Of a stretch of 64,000 nucleotides of DNA, positions 8,728-18,471 are shown one piece after another. A model generated the notes under the pieces. The model made no database searches, was not told the origin of the DNA, and saw only the letters and a program-made list of their open reading frames with translations. The stretch's first letter is position 1; the number at the start of each line of letters is the position of its first letter. The DNA comes from Rhodobacter sp. TJ_12 (GTDB lineage Bacteria > Pseudomonadota > Alphaproteobacteria > Rhodobacterales > Rhodobacteraceae), in contig NZ_NRRD01000002.1 in assembly GCF_020023995.1 (NCBI RefSeq), positions 186,001 to 250,000 of the forward strand, given 5' to 3'. The position numbers and the translations under genes were made by a program.

Positions 8728-8852
8728 GGGCGCCCCGCTGCGTTTGGTGTGGTCTGCCCGAAAGCGGGTGACCGCGTCAAGCACCCAACAACTGCAACGG
8801 CCCCGCAGAGGGTCAAGGTCTGCGGGGCCTCGGCGATCAGAGCGCGGGGCTA

Positions 8853-9407
8853 TCAGCGCCCGTAGGTCGCCGTAAACGAGGCGCTGTCAAGCGCGGAGGT
8901 ATTGGCAAAAAAGCCGACCACGGCGCCGGAGGCGGTTTCATCAATGCCCAGCTTTTCTTGCGGCATCGCATAGACGGTGAAGATATAGCGGTGCGGCGTA
9001 TCACCTTGCGGCGGGCACGGCCCCCCCCAGTTGTTGGCCGAATAATCGTTGCGGGCCTGCATCGCACCTTCGGGCAGGTCGATGGCGGCGCCTTGCGGCA
9101 GTTCGGTCACCGAGGCGGGCAGGTCAAACACCGCCCAATGCCAAAAGCCCGAACCCGTCGGCGCATCGGGGTCATAGACGTTCACGATATAGCTGTTGGT
9201 GCCTTCGGGGGCCCCCTCCCACGCCAGCGCGGGCGAGGTGTTCGGCCCGGTGCAGCCGAAACCGTTGAAGACAAAGGCATCGCCGATCGTGCTGTCGGGG
9301 GCGATATCGGGCGAGGTGAGGGTCATTTCCGCATGCAGCGGGCTGGCTAGGCAAAAGGCAAACAGGGCACCGGCAACAACTTTCGAGGCGTGCAAAGGCA
9401 GGGTCAT
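8853..9407 (-). CDS. YbhB/YbcL family PEBP protein, secreted
   Basis: A 184-residue protein with a Sec signal ([26 protein letters not shown]) followed by a phosphatidylethanolamine-binding-protein fold: [18 protein letters not shown] and [20 protein letters not shown] are its ligand-pocket motifs. It should be periplasmic. The ATG at 9407, preceded by GGAG, is chosen over the longer open frame to 9584 because it starts the signal peptide. Role unknown beyond ligand binding. Confidence 0.85.
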   Translation of the reverse strand: MTLPLHASKVVAGALFAFCLASPLHAEMTLTSPDIAPDSTIGDAFVFNGFGCTGPNTSPALAWEGAPEGTNSYIVNVYDPDAPTGSGFWHWAVFDLPASVTELPQGAAIDLPEGAMQARNDYSANNWGGPCPPQGDTPHRYIFTVYAMPQEKLGIDETASGAVVGFFANTSALDSASFTATYGR

Positions 9408-9484
9408 GAAAAAGCTCCGTATGGCTTGCGAAAGCCCCGACATGGGGGCGGACAGGGCCAGATTAGGCCCGCGGGAAAGATGCG

Positions 9485-11242
9485 CTATACCCCCGTTGGG
9501 GAATTGACACTGTGCTGCGATGCGGCGCGGACTGGGCGCGGCGGCGCGGCTTGGGCCGACAAATGCGCAAACAGCCGGGGCCAATGGCTAAAAAACACGA
9601 ATTGCCCGGCGTTTTCATGCAGTTCGAAGTTGATCCAGGGGTAGTCTTCGCGAAATTCTGCAATCGTTTCGGGCGGGGCAATCGGGTCGGTCGCGCCATT
9701 GATGAAGGTCACGGGGAACCGTCCGCGTGCGGCGGCGACGCTATCGCTCCAATCCCCGCTTGCGAAGGCGCGCATTTCTTGGGCATAGGCGCGATGCGCC
9801 AGATGGCGCGGCGACAGCGCAATCCGCGTGCCATCCAAGATCGCGGCGCGCGCAGCGGGGTCTTGCAGAACCGCCACATCGGGCGGCGAGTCGGCATAAA
9901 CCTGACGCACGAATTCCTCGCGCCCGATCCGCGCGGCAAAATGAAACCCGCCCTGCGCCACCAACGGGATCAGCGCGGGGGTATAATGCGCGGTGCCCAC
10001 GACGAAGCGATGCCATTTGTCCATCCGCCCGTATTGTGCCTTGCGCGTGACCGGCAACACCCCGGCAAAGGCGATCAGCGCGCTGACGCGGTCGGGATGG
10101 GCGCGCGCAAAGGCAAAGCCCAGAAAACTGTCGTTTTCCAGCGTGACCAGCGGCGCGCATCCCACGCCTTCTTGGGCAAAAATCGCAATGATATCGTCAA
10201 AGATACGCTGGGGGTTCAGGGCCTCTTCGGCGCCGGTGGTGTTGCCATAGCCCGGCCGGATCGGCACGATCACCCGCCAGCCGCGCCGCAGCGCTTCTTG
10301 CTCGGCGGCGTGGGGCCAGCAGCAAAAGCCATAGGTGCCATGAAAGGCCAGCACCGGCTGGCCTTGCGGATCGCCGAAGATGCGATAGCTGATGCAGCGC
10401 CCCGCCGCGAAAATCTGCCGCTCATCCGGAAAATAGGGCAGCGGGCCGGCTTGCGCCTGCACAGTGTTGGCCTCTGGCGGCATCGCAGGGGCCTCGGGCT
10501 GGGGCCACGGCGGCGCGGGGGCGGCGGTGTCGCGCCACAGCGCCGCGCTCATCAAAGACAGCTCTTGCTGCGAGGCTGCGCCCGTTTTGGCCAAAATCCG
10601 TTCGATCTGCTTTTTGACCGTTTCCGGCGACACGCCGCGCCGATTGGCGATTTCCTTGCGGCCAAGGCATTGCAGCGACAGGGCCAGCACGTCGCGTTCG
10701 GCTGCGGTCAGATCGAAGGTGCCCGCCAGTTGTGCGGCCAGCCGGGCTTGGCTGGCGCGGTCAAAGAGCACGGTGAAAAGGCAATCTTGCGCGCCTTCAT
10801 AAGATACGGGGATGCGCCGCATCACCGTGCCCGAGAGCTTGCCAGAAAGATCGCCCGGCCCGCTGGGCAAGCTGCTGGCCCCGTCCAAAAGCGCCATGGC
10901 GCCGGGATTGGCGTGCAGCACCTGCCCCGTGGCCGAGGTCAAAAGCGCGGGCAAATGGCGGTAAAGCGTAAAGAGGCGCTCAATTTCCGGGTATGGCGCC
11001 GAGGTGCCAAGGATGCTGCCCGCTTGCGCCACATGGCGCGCCGAACTGAGCGGATCGGGGGCGAGCCCGATCGTTTCGATCCGGGCGAGGGCGTCCAGCC
11101 CGGCATCGACCAGCCGTTCGTATTGATCGGGATTGAGCGCGGTATGATAGATTTCGCACACCAGATCATCGGCCAAGGGGCCAGAGGCGCTGGGCACACT
11201 CGTGGCCTTGGGGTGCCAGCGTTGTGGAGTATCCTCGAGCAT
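9485..11242 (-). CDS. LuxR-type HTH regulator fused to an alpha/beta-hydrolase domain
   Basis: A 585-residue protein. Residues 1-170 are a possible PAS-like sensor (TLYRHLPALLTSATGQVLHANPG). A LuxR/GerE HTH follows at about 178-230 (LTAAERDVLALSLQCLGRKEIA), then a Pro-rich linker and an alpha/beta-hydrolase fold (about 270-580). The hydrolase catalytic positions look degenerate: the nucleophile elbow reads ENDSFLG instead of GxSxG, and the expected GH at the catalytic His reads AGQ (Gln547), although the Asp in INGATDP is kept. The domain may therefore sense a ligand rather than hydrolyse one. The ATG at 11242 with GGGAG upstream fits best; 11260 is an alternative. Confidence 0.8.
   Translation of the reverse strand: MLEDTPQRWHPKATSVPSASGPLADDLVCEIYHTALNPDQYERLVDAGLDALARIETIGLAPDPLSSARHVAQAGSILGTSAPYPEIERLFTLYRHLPALLTSATGQVLHANPGAMALLDGASSLPSGPGDLSGKLSGTVMRRIPVSYEGAQDCLFTVLFDRASQARLAAQLAGTFDLTAAERDVLALSLQCLGRKEIANRRGVSPETVKKQIERILAKTGAASQQELSLMSAALWRDTAAPAPPWPQPEAPAMPPEANTVQAQAGPLPYFPDERQIFAAGRCISYRIFGDPQGQPVLAFHGTYGFCCWPHAAEQEALRRGWRVIVPIRPGYGNTTGAEEALNPQRIFDDIIAIFAQEGVGCAPLVTLENDSFLGFAFARAHPDRVSALIAFAGVLPVTRKAQYGRMDKWHRFVVGTAHYTPALIPLVAQGGFHFAARIGREEFVRQVYADSPPDVAVLQDPAARAAILDGTRIALSPRHLAHRAYAQEMRAFASGDWSDSVAAARGRFPVTFINGATDPIAPPETIAEFREDYPWINFELHENAGQFVFFSHWPRLFAHLSAQAAPPRPVRAASQHSVNSPTGV
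9488..9510. promoter_or_regulatory. C-run/G-run element with GGGGAATTGAC upstream of the PEBP gene
   Basis: The short dyad CCCCCGTTGGGGAATTGAC lies about 85-100 bp upstream of the PEBP start codon and just beyond the stop of the LuxR-type gene. Similar elements occur at 24168-24190, about 11490-11512 and 63083-63105. A shared regulator is inferred, not shown. Confidence 0.3.
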
Positions 11243-11613
11243 CTGAAAGCTCCCAGCCATGGACACGTTGAAAAAACGGTGCCGGGCGATGTGCAATGAG
11301 ATTGGCGCGCAGCCCCGCCCCGGGCGCAAATGGGGCGGATCGTCCAGACACGACTATAGGCGGATCGGGGATAAGCTCAACCATCGCGGCGCAGATCTGC
11401 CCGGCCGCTTTGTGTCGCAGGCGGTATTTCGCCTCGGCTTGGCCGAGGCGACCCGCAGGGGGGCGCTGCCCGCCTCTTGGCCTGTGGCCAATTCACCCCC
11501 GGGGATATTTGGACAAAGTCGAAGGCAAACAGGCGCAGTGGTGTCGCAGGGGCCGGCGCGCCCTTTGCGCGGCGCGGCACTTGCGCCACACTTCGCCCCG
11601 GCGCGAGTATGGC
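11243..11613. other. Divergent intergenic region
   Basis: About 370 bp between the LuxR/hydrolase gene and the dehydrogenase gene with no credible coding frame. It contains AATTCACCCCCGGGGATATT (from about 11490), which resembles, in reverse orientation, the C/G-run element at 9488-9510. Confidence 0.4.
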
Positions 11614-11649
11614 AGCATGGAGGGCAGCATGGAGGGCAGGATGGAGCGG
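11614..11649 (+). repeat. Three 12-bp tandem units carrying in-frame ATG and RBS
   Basis: Units at 11614-11625 and 11626-11637 are identical (AGCATGGAGGGC) and a third at 11638-11649 differs at two positions. Each contains ATG in the same frame (11617, 11629, 11641) and each GGAGGG can act as RBS for the next ATG, so the dehydrogenase has three possible starts. Confidence 0.7.
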
Positions 11650-12519
11650 ATTGGGGTGATCGGGCTGGGCCGTATGGGGGCGGCCATTGCACAGCGTTTT
11701 GGCATGGCGGGCGCGCCGGTGCGGGGGTGGACCCGTTCGGGGCGCACTGTGCCGGGGGTGTCTGGGGCGGACAGCTTGGCCGGGCTTGTCGCGCAAAGCG
11801 ATGTGGTGATCTTGAGCCTTTATGACGATGCGGCGGTGGGCGCGGTGCTTGATACCTTGCTGGAGCTGCCGCTAGAGGGGCGGCAGATCATCGATACCAG
11901 CACTGTCAGCCCGCAGATAGTGCAAAGCCGCGCGGCGGCCTTGACGGGCAAGGGGGCGCGGGCCGTGGATGCGCCGATTTCGGGCGGGCCCGAGCTGGTG
12001 CGCGCAGGCCAATGCGGCATTTTCATTGGGGGCGCGGAGGCCGATGCTATGGCGGCGCGCGCCGTGTTGGCCCCTTTGTCCGAGCGGATCTTCCATACCG
12101 GGCCTTTGGGCGCGGGGCTGGTGATGAAAGTCATCAATAACGGGATGTTGCAGGCTTATTGGGCGGGGCTGGCCGATCTGATGCCACTGGCGCGCCGTGC
12201 GGGGCTGCCGCTCGAAACGGTGCTGACGATCCTTTCGGGGGGGCCTGCGGGCCTGCCCGCGTTGCGCGACCGTCTGCCCAAGGTGCTGGGCCAAGATGAC
12301 AGCGTGGGCTTTCCGGCGCGTGGCGTGTTCAAGGACAATGCGCTGTTTCGGCAGATCGTCGCGGCACATGGGGGGCACGCGCCCACGCTGGAGCGGTTGG
12401 CCGCAGAGGAAGGCGCCGCGCAGGCGGCGGGGCTGTTGGATCACGACCTCGCCCGGCTGGTCTGGCTGGCCTATGAAGCCGGCGCCGCCAATCTGTCGCA
12501 GCGCGATTTGCTTGACTGA
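11641..12519 (+). CDS. NAD(P)-dependent oxidoreductase, 3-hydroxyisobutyrate dehydrogenase family
   Basis: A 292-residue protein: Rossmann domain with IGVIGLGRMGAAIAQRF at residues 4-20, substrate-binding DAPISGG near 112, and catalytic Lys in VMKVINNGMLQAYWAGLADL near 162. The family covers 3-hydroxyisobutyrate dehydrogenase, tartronate semialdehyde reductase and related beta-hydroxyacid dehydrogenases; the substrate cannot be fixed from sequence. The start at 11641 gives the usual N-terminus, but starts at 11617 or 11629 add MEGSMEGR. No metabolic partner gene is adjacent. Confidence 0.8.
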   Translation: MERIGVIGLGRMGAAIAQRFGMAGAPVRGWTRSGRTVPGVSGADSLAGLVAQSDVVILSLYDDAAVGAVLDTLLELPLEGRQIIDTSTVSPQIVQSRAAALTGKGARAVDAPISGGPELVRAGQCGIFIGGAEADAMAARAVLAPLSERIFHTGPLGAGLVMKVINNGMLQAYWAGLADLMPLARRAGLPLETVLTILSGGPAGLPALRDRLPKVLGQDDSVGFPARGVFKDNALFRQIVAAHGGHAPTLERLAAEEGAAQAAGLLDHDLARLVWLAYEAGAANLSQRDLLD

Positions 12520-12549
12520 AAGTCTGATTTATTCTTCCCTGCGCGCGTT

Positions 12550-12713
12550 CAAGTTCCGGTGAGAGTCGGATGAAAAGGGAACGCGGAACGGTGCGCGCAC
12601 CGAAGCCGTGGCTGCCCCCGCAACTGTGAGCGGTGAGCGACGTCGACATGCCACTGGGCCAAGGCCCGGGAAGGCCGGCGAAGCCCTGACCCGCGAGCCA
12701 GGAGACCTGCTTG
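12550..12713 (+). promoter_or_regulatory. Cobalamin riboswitch (AdoCbl class)
   Basis: Contains the ordered conserved elements of the B12 riboswitch: the opening TTCCGGTGAGAGTCGGATGA-like P2/P3 strand with AAAAGGGAA, then GCCGTGGCTGCCCCCGCAACTGTGA, and the B12 box GCCAGGAGACCTGC at 12697-12710. It lies 160 bp ahead of btuB and should reduce expression of the whole B12 uptake operon when cobalamin is abundant. Confidence 0.95.
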
Positions 12714-12874
12714 AGCGATCACCCTTTCCGGGCGCGGGGCGTGCCATGGAAGCGGCTTGATCCGCAGTGGTGACATGTCGCCGTCTGCGGGTGTCTTTCC
12801 CGCAGCATTCGCATTGCAGGCCTAGGGCCTGCGCTTGTCATGTCGGGCCGATGGGGGTCCGGGGGAAAGAACCT

Positions 12875-14716
12875 ATGGCTTTTCAATCCACGCTTCGGCG
12901 TTTGCTTTTGGTGTCCAGTTGTCTGTGCGGGCCGGGTCTGGCCAGCGCGCAAGACTTCATGCTGTTGGACGAAATCCTTGTGCGCGCCAATCTGGAGCAA
13001 ACCGACCCGGATCGCGCGGGCAGCACGGTGCATGTGGCCACCGCCGAAGATCTCGCACAGGCACCTTACACGCGGCTGGGCGCGGCATTGGCGCAGATGC
13101 CCGGGCTGACCTTCAAAAGCTATGGCCCGCCCGGCACCGCCTCTAGCATCACCTTGCGCGGCGCGCCTGCGCAATATGTGCCGGTGCTGCTTGATGGGAT
13201 CGCGATGGGCGATCCCGCCGCTGGCAACGGGGATTTTGATTTCGGCACGCTTGGCATCGCGGGGCTCGACCGGGTTGAGGTGCTGACCGGGTCGCAAGCG
13301 GCGCTTTATGGCGCCAATGCCGTGGGGGGCGTGATCAACTTGACCAGCTTTCGCGCCCATGAGATTGGCACCGCGCAACGTTTCGTGGCGGAATATGGCA
13401 GCTATGCCACGCGCAAACTGAGCTATGCCCATGCGATCAAGACCGCGCGGGGCGATCTGTCGGTGACGCTGTCGCATATGGCGTCGAACGGGTTTTCCGC
13501 CCTTGATGAAAACGCGGGGAATTTTGAGCCCGATGGCTTTCGCGCCAACCGGATCGGCTTTTTCACGCAATATGATCTGACGGAAACGGTGACACTTGGC
13601 TTGAACGGCTTTTTCGAAGACAGCCGGGGCGAGAGCGACGTTTGGTCGGGCGATACCGTGGCCAATATCGGGCAAGATTACACTGACCGGCGCACCACCG
13701 GGCTGCGCGCCTTTGCCGACATTTCGGGTGGCGCCGTCGCGCACAAGCTACAGGCCGTCTATTACCGCTCTGACCGGCAAAGCTATACCTTTGGATCGTT
13801 GGTGCCTTCGGATTTCGATGGCACGCGGGTGAAGCTGTCTTACAGCGGTGCGATGGATCTGGGCGCTTCGGCGCGGTTGGTGTTTGGGGCCGATCACACG
13901 CGTGAGGCGGTGGATGGCAATGGCAGCGTGACCGATGCCGGGGCTTTTGCCGAGCTGACATGGGCGGCGAATGACCGGCTCGATGTTGCGGCCACCTTGC
14001 GCCATGATGACCATGAGATGTTTGGTCATTTCACCTCGGCGCGGCTATCGGGGGTGTATCGCCTGCGCGAGGATGTGTTGCTGCGCGCCTCTGTCGGCAA
14101 TGGGTTCCGTGCGCCCACGCTTTATCAGCTTTATGGCCTCTATGGCGATGCCGGGCTGACAGCGGAAGAAAGCCTGAGCGCCGAGGTGGGCGTGGAAAAG
14201 CGCTGGGGCGAAACCGCCAGTTTGCGCGCGACGGCGTTCTTTTTGAAGGCCGACGATCTGATTGACTTTGTCCGAGCCGCAACGGTCTGCGGGCAGGCTT
14301 TTGGCTGCTATGCGCAGGTGACGGGCGAGACCCGGCGCAGCGGGCTGGAGCTGGAGGCCGAGGCCGCGCTAAGCGATCGGCTGACGCTCTCGGGCAATTA
14401 TACCTATACCGACAATTATGCCGATGGCGGGGCGTCGGGGGTTTGGGCCGAAATCGCGCGCCACGATCTGATGCTGAGCGCGACGCTGAAGGTCACGCCG
14501 GCGCTCGATGCGCAATTGTCTGTGCAACGGGTGATGGATCGCCCCGGCCGTTTGGCAAATTACACGCTGGCCAATGCCGCAGTCACCTATGACTTGGGGG
14601 CGGGCAAACAGGCTTACCTGAACATCGAAAACCTGTTTGATGAAGAATATCAAACCTATAGCGGTTATGGCACATCGGACCGGGCGGTTTATGTTGGGTT
14701 CCGTGCGCAGTTCTAG
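12875..14716 (+). CDS. btuB: TonB-dependent vitamin B12 receptor BtuB
   Basis: A 613-residue outer-membrane protein: signal peptide ending LASAQ, a TonB-box-like DEILVRA about 8 residues after cleavage, plug domain (about 50-170 with GAPAQYVPVLLDGIAMGD and LYGANAVGGVINLTS), then a beta-barrel ending in YVGFRAQF with a terminal Phe. It is the first gene after the cobalamin riboswitch. The ATG at 12875, preceded by GGGGGAAAG, gives the signal peptide; the open frame continues upstream into leader RNA. Its end overlaps btuF by 26 bp. Confidence 0.92.
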   Translation: MAFQSTLRRLLLVSSCLCGPGLASAQDFMLLDEILVRANLEQTDPDRAGSTVHVATAEDLAQAPYTRLGAALAQMPGLTFKSYGPPGTASSITLRGAPAQYVPVLLDGIAMGDPAAGNGDFDFGTLGIAGLDRVEVLTGSQAALYGANAVGGVINLTSFRAHEIGTAQRFVAEYGSYATRKLSYAHAIKTARGDLSVTLSHMASNGFSALDENAGNFEPDGFRANRIGFFTQYDLTETVTLGLNGFFEDSRGESDVWSGDTVANIGQDYTDRRTTGLRAFADISGGAVAHKLQAVYYRSDRQSYTFGSLVPSDFDGTRVKLSYSGAMDLGASARLVFGADHTREAVDGNGSVTDAGAFAELTWAANDRLDVAATLRHDDHEMFGHFTSARLSGVYRLREDVLLRASVGNGFRAPTLYQLYGLYGDAGLTAEESLSAEVGVEKRWGETASLRATAFFLKADDLIDFVRAATVCGQAFGCYAQVTGETRRSGLELEAEAALSDRLTLSGNYTYTDNYADGGASGVWAEIARHDLMLSATLKVTPALDAQLSVQRVMDRPGRLANYTLANAAVTYDLGAGKQAYLNIENLFDEEYQTYSGYGTSDRAVYVGFRAQF

Positions 14717-15548
14717 TCTGGCCTTGGCGCTGGCGGCGATTTGTGCCGCCAGTGCCCTGGGGGCCGAGACGGGCGCCAAGCCCGCTCCCGCGCCCGCGCG
14801 GGTGGTATCGATCAACCTATGCACGGATCAACTGGCGATGCTGCTCGCGGCGCCGGGGCAGTTGCGCTCGGTCACGATGCTGGCGCGGGATCCAACGGTT
14901 TCGGTCTTGGCCGAAAGGGCGCAGGCCTATCGCACCAACCATGGCCATGCCGAAGAGGTCTATCTGGATTGGCCCGATCTGGTGCTGGCAGGCCGGTATA
15001 CCGCGCAAGCCACCGTGAACATGCTGCGCGGGCTTGGCATTCGGGTCGAGATTTTCGAACCCGCGCAAAGCTTTAACGCGCTGCAAGAGGATATTTTGCA
15101 GATGGGCCGGGTTTTGGGGCGCGAACCGCAGGCCCGCGCGATGGTGGACGATTTTTCCAAGCGGCTGGCGGCGCTGCGCGCCAGCGCGCCGAAGGGGCCG
15201 CGCGATGTGGCGGCCACATGGGCTGCGCGCGGGTATATGTCGGGCAGCCAAAGTTTGGCGGCCGAGATCATCACCACTGCTGGCTTTGCGCCTTTGGCGG
15301 TCAAGCTGGGGCGCAAGGCGGGCAGTTTTTTACCGTTGGAGGCTTTGGTTATGGCCGATCCCGATCTGGTGATCGCGGGGCAAAGCCGTGCAGGCCATGC
15401 CCATTCCGAAGATATGCTGGCCCATCCGGCTTTGCGCAGCCTGACCGGGCGGCAAACGGCGTTGCAATCGAATGCTTGGGTCTGTGGCTTGCCGGCGGTT
15501 CTAGAGGCCGTGGTGGCATTGCGCGCGACCGAAGGGGGCACACCATGA
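14691..15548 (+). CDS. btuF: Periplasmic cobalamin-binding protein BtuF-like
   Basis: A 285-residue substrate-binding protein of the helical-backbone metal-chelate (PF01497) type: signal peptide (MLGSVRSSSLALALAAICAASALGAE), then RVVSINLCTDQLAMLLA at the start of lobe 1 and WPDLVLAGRYTAQATVNMLRGLG. It would pass B12 to BtuCD in the periplasm. The start at 14691, inside the end of btuB, is chosen for the signal peptide. Its stop overlaps btuC by ATGA. Related proteins bind siderophores, but the riboswitch makes B12 the likely ligand. Confidence 0.85.
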   Translation: MLGSVRSSSLALALAAICAASALGAETGAKPAPAPARVVSINLCTDQLAMLLAAPGQLRSVTMLARDPTVSVLAERAQAYRTNHGHAEEVYLDWPDLVLAGRYTAQATVNMLRGLGIRVEIFEPAQSFNALQEDILQMGRVLGREPQARAMVDDFSKRLAALRASAPKGPRDVAATWAARGYMSGSQSLAAEIITTAGFAPLAVKLGRKAGSFLPLEALVMADPDLVIAGQSRAGHAHSEDMLAHPALRSLTGRQTALQSNAWVCGLPAVLEAVVALRATEGGTP

Positions 15549-16531
15549 CCCGGCCATGGCTTTTGGGGGTGTTGGCGGGGGCAATGGGCGCGCTCTTTGT
15601 GATTTCGCTGCTGACCGGGGTGGCCGATCCGGGCGTTGCAACCAGCCTGAAGGCACTGGTCTTGGGCGGCGAAGGCCCGCTTGATATTGTGATGCGCGAA
15701 ATCCGTCTGCCGCGCGCGCTTTTGGCGGTGATGGTGGGGGCCAGCCTCGGCCTTGCCGGTGCGGCGATGCAGGGGCTTTTGCGCAACCCGCTGGCCGAGC
15801 CGGGCGTGATCGGCATTTCCGCTTCGGCCGCTTTGGGCGCGGTGTTGGCCTTGCAAACCGGGCTGGCCGCGATGGTGCCGCTGGCTTTGCCGGGCGCGGC
15901 GCTTTTGGGGGCCCTTCTGGGCGTGGGCGCGATCTTGTTTTTGGCCGGGTCGGGCGGGGGCACCTTGGGGCTGATTTTGGCAGGGATCGCGCTTTCGGCG
16001 CTGGCCTCGGCGCTGACGGCGCTGGTGCTCAACCTTTCGCCCAACCCCTTTGCCGCGCATGACATCGTTTTTTGGATGATGGGGTCGCTGGCCGATACTT
16101 CTTTTACGCAGGTGGCGATTGCCGCGCCGGTGATGGCGCTGGGCTGGGTCTTGTTGGGGCGCAGCGGGCGCGGGCTGGAGGCACTGACCCTTGGGGAAGA
16201 CACCGCCGCTTCGATGGGGGTGAATCTTGCCCGATTGCGGCTTGCGATCGTGCTTGGCACGGCGGCTGCGGTGGGCGCGGCGACGGCGGTGGCGGGCACG
16301 GTTGGGTTTGTCGGGCTTGTCGTGCCGCATGTGCTGCGCCCTTGGGTGGGCGCGCATCCGGGGCGGCTTTTGCCCGCCGCAGCTCTTGGCGGCGCGGTTT
16401 TGGTGCTGGCCGCCGATATTGCGGTGCGGCGCATTTTGCCGGGGCAGGATTTGAAGCTGGGGGTGTTGATGGCGCTGGTCGGCGCGCCGGTCTTTTTCCA
16501 CCTGATTTGGCGGATGCGGGGCAGGCCATGA
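15545..16531 (+). CDS. btuC: B12 ABC transporter permease BtuC-like
   Basis: A 328-residue FecCD-family permease with about nine or ten membrane segments and the family sequences LPRALLAVMVGASLGLAGAA (near 55) and AGTVGFVGLVVPHVLRPWVG (near 255; contacts the ATPase). It imports cobalamin across the inner membrane with BtuD and BtuF. Overlaps btuF upstream and btuD downstream, each by 4 bp. Confidence 0.88.
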   Translation: MTRPWLLGVLAGAMGALFVISLLTGVADPGVATSLKALVLGGEGPLDIVMREIRLPRALLAVMVGASLGLAGAAMQGLLRNPLAEPGVIGISASAALGAVLALQTGLAAMVPLALPGAALLGALLGVGAILFLAGSGGGTLGLILAGIALSALASALTALVLNLSPNPFAAHDIVFWMMGSLADTSFTQVAIAAPVMALGWVLLGRSGRGLEALTLGEDTAASMGVNLARLRLAIVLGTAAAVGAATAVAGTVGFVGLVVPHVLRPWVGAHPGRLLPAAALGGAVLVLAADIAVRRILPGQDLKLGVLMALVGAPVFFHLIWRMRGRP

Positions 16532-17295
16532 CCGAGTTTCGGGTGGAAAATCTGACCGTGATGCGCGGATCGGCGCGGGTGTTGGACCGTGCTTGCCTGC
16601 ATTTGCATCCGGGCGAATTTGTCGGGCTGATCGGCCCTAATGGGGCGGGCAAGTCCACGCTGTTGCGGGCCGCTTTGGGGTTGGTGGCGGCGCAGGGCTT
16701 CTCTTCCTTGGCGCGCCTCGCGCCCGCCGCGCGGGCGCGCACCTCCGCATGGCTGCCGCAGGCGCGCGAGATCGCTTGGCCGATGCCGGTGATCGATCTG
16801 GTGGCCTTGGCTCAGAACGGGCGGCGCGATGCCCCGCAGGTGCGCGCGGCGTTGAAACGCATGGATATCGCGCATCTGGCGCAGCGTCCGGCCACGGCGC
16901 TGTCGGGGGGCGAACAGGCGCGGGTGCTGATGGCGCGGGCGCTGGCGCAAGACACGCCCATTTTGCTGGCCGATGAGCCGATTGCCGGGCTTGACCCCGC
17001 GCATCAGATCACCTGCATGAACCATTGTGCCGCGCGCGCCGCCGAGGGGCGCACGGTTCTGGCCTCGCTTCATGATCTGGGGCTGGCGGCGCGTTATTGC
17101 GCACGCCTTGTTGTGGTGCACGAAGGTCGGATCGTCGCCGATGGCGCGCCCGCAAAGGTGCTGACCCCGGCGCTTTTGCGCGATGTTTTCGCCATTCACT
17201 GCCATATCGCACAGGCCGAAGGGGGGCTGATCGTGCAGCCGCTCGACGCCCTGTCTTCATCGGCTGCAAAGGAGAGCTGTCATGTCCCCCGTTGA
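16528..17295 (+). CDS. btuD: B12 ABC transporter ATPase BtuD-like
   Basis: A 255-residue ABC ATPase with Walker [10 protein letters not shown] (about 34-42), signature [15 protein letters not shown], Walker [13 protein letters not shown] and switch His in [10 protein letters not shown]. It powers BtuC. The start at 16528 overlaps the btuC stop; the 3' end overlaps exbB by 14 bp. Confidence 0.88.
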   Translation: MTEFRVENLTVMRGSARVLDRACLHLHPGEFVGLIGPNGAGKSTLLRAALGLVAAQGFSSLARLAPAARARTSAWLPQAREIAWPMPVIDLVALAQNGRRDAPQVRAALKRMDIAHLAQRPATALSGGEQARVLMARALAQDTPILLADEPIAGLDPAHQITCMNHCAARAAEGRTVLASLHDLGLAARYCARLVVVHEGRIVADGAPAKVLTPALLRDVFAIHCHIAQAEGGLIVQPLDALSSSAAKESCHVPR

Positions 17296-18055
17296 GACAT
17301 TGCTGATCGCGCTGTTGGACCGGTTCGGCCTTGCGGGGGCCGCGCAAGCGCTGCGCGCCGCCGAAACGGCGCAGACCCAGACCCCGCTTTCGATGTTCAT
17401 GGCGGCAGGGCCTTTGGTGCAGGCGGTAATGGCGGGGCTGGCGTTGGCCTCGGTGCTGGTTTGGGCGCTTTGGGCGGGTAAGCTTTTGCAAATCAGCTTG
17501 GCGCGCGGGGCGCTTGCGCGTGACTACCGTCGTCTTGCGGTCACGGGCTCCTTATCGGTCGATCTGCCTCGGCGCGGCGTTCTGGCCCGTATGCAAAGCG
17601 CCGCACAGGCCGAGATGCACCTTTCGGCGGGCCTGCCGGTTGCCGGGGTGAAAGAGCGTGCCGCGATGGAGTTGGCCCGGATCGAGGCCGGGGCCGCGCG
17701 GGCGATGCAATCGGGGGTGACGGTGCTGGGTTCGGTCGGCGCAATCGCGCCGTTTGTGGGGCTTTTCGGCACGGTTTGGGGGATCATGGGCGCTTTCATC
17801 GGGATTGCGCAAAGTGGGCAGTCCAATCTGTCGGTCGTCGCCCCCGGCATTGCCGAAGCGTTGATGGCCACCGCGCTGGGCCTTGTCGCGGCGATCCCGG
17901 CGGTGCTGCTTTACAACCATTTGACGCGGGCTTTGGGCAGCTATCGCGGGGCGCTGGCCGATGCGCGCGCCTTGATCGCGCGCAGCCTGTCGCGCGATCT
18001 GGACCGGGCGCGCGCTGTCACGCATCCGGCGGCTTTGCATCTGGTGGCGGAATGA
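17282..18055 (+). CDS. exbB: ExbB/TolQ/MotA-type proton channel subunit
   Basis: A 257-residue protein with three membrane spans (about 40-65, 145-170, 190-215) and the conserved [25 protein letters not shown] segment. ExbB converts proton motive force for TonB at the inner membrane. It is embedded in the B12 operon, overlapping btuD and exbD, so this energiser set should be produced under B12 limitation and serve BtuB. Confidence 0.88.
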   Translation: MSPVETLLIALLDRFGLAGAAQALRAAETAQTQTPLSMFMAAGPLVQAVMAGLALASVLVWALWAGKLLQISLARGALARDYRRLAVTGSLSVDLPRRGVLARMQSAAQAEMHLSAGLPVAGVKERAAMELARIEAGAARAMQSGVTVLGSVGAIAPFVGLFGTVWGIMGAFIGIAQSGQSNLSVVAPGIAEALMATALGLVAAIPAVLLYNHLTRALGSYRGALADARALIARSLSRDLDRARAVTHPAALHLVAE

Positions 18056-18471
18056 GGGGCGTCGGCGTGGAGGCGGAGGAGGATCTGCTGCCCGAAACCG
18101 GGATCAACCTTACGCCGTTCATCGATGTGATGCTGGTTTTGCTGATTGTTTTCATGGTGGCCGCGCCGCTCTCGACCGCCGATGTCGCGGTCGATCTGCC
18201 CGCCGTGGGCGCGCCGCCGGTCCCGCGCCCGGCCAAACCCGTGGTGGTCAATCTGCAAGCCGATGGTACGCTTTTGTTGGGCCACACGCCGATTGCGGCG
18301 GCGGATTTGCCCGCCGCGCTTAAAGAGGCCACCGGCGGGGATCGCACGGCGCGTCTTTATGTGTCGGGGGATAAGGCGGTCGCCTATGGCGAGATCATGG
18401 CGCTGCTGGATCGGATGCGCGCGGCGGGCTGGCACAAGGTCGGTCTGGTCGGGCTGAGTGCGGCGCCATGA
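18052..18471 (+). CDS. exbD: ExbD/TolR-type energiser subunit
   Basis: A 139-residue protein: cytoplasmic N-terminus with [20 protein letters not shown], where the Asp is the proton-carrying residue of the single membrane helix, then a periplasmic domain ending [10 protein letters not shown]. Partner of ExbB and TonB. Overlaps exbB and tonB by 4 bp each. Confidence 0.88.
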   Translation: MRGVGVEAEEDLLPETGINLTPFIDVMLVLLIVFMVAAPLSTADVAVDLPAVGAPPVPRPAKPVVVNLQADGTLLLGHTPIAAADLPAALKEATGGDRTARLYVSGDKAVAYGEIMALLDRMRAAGWHKVGLVGLSAAP

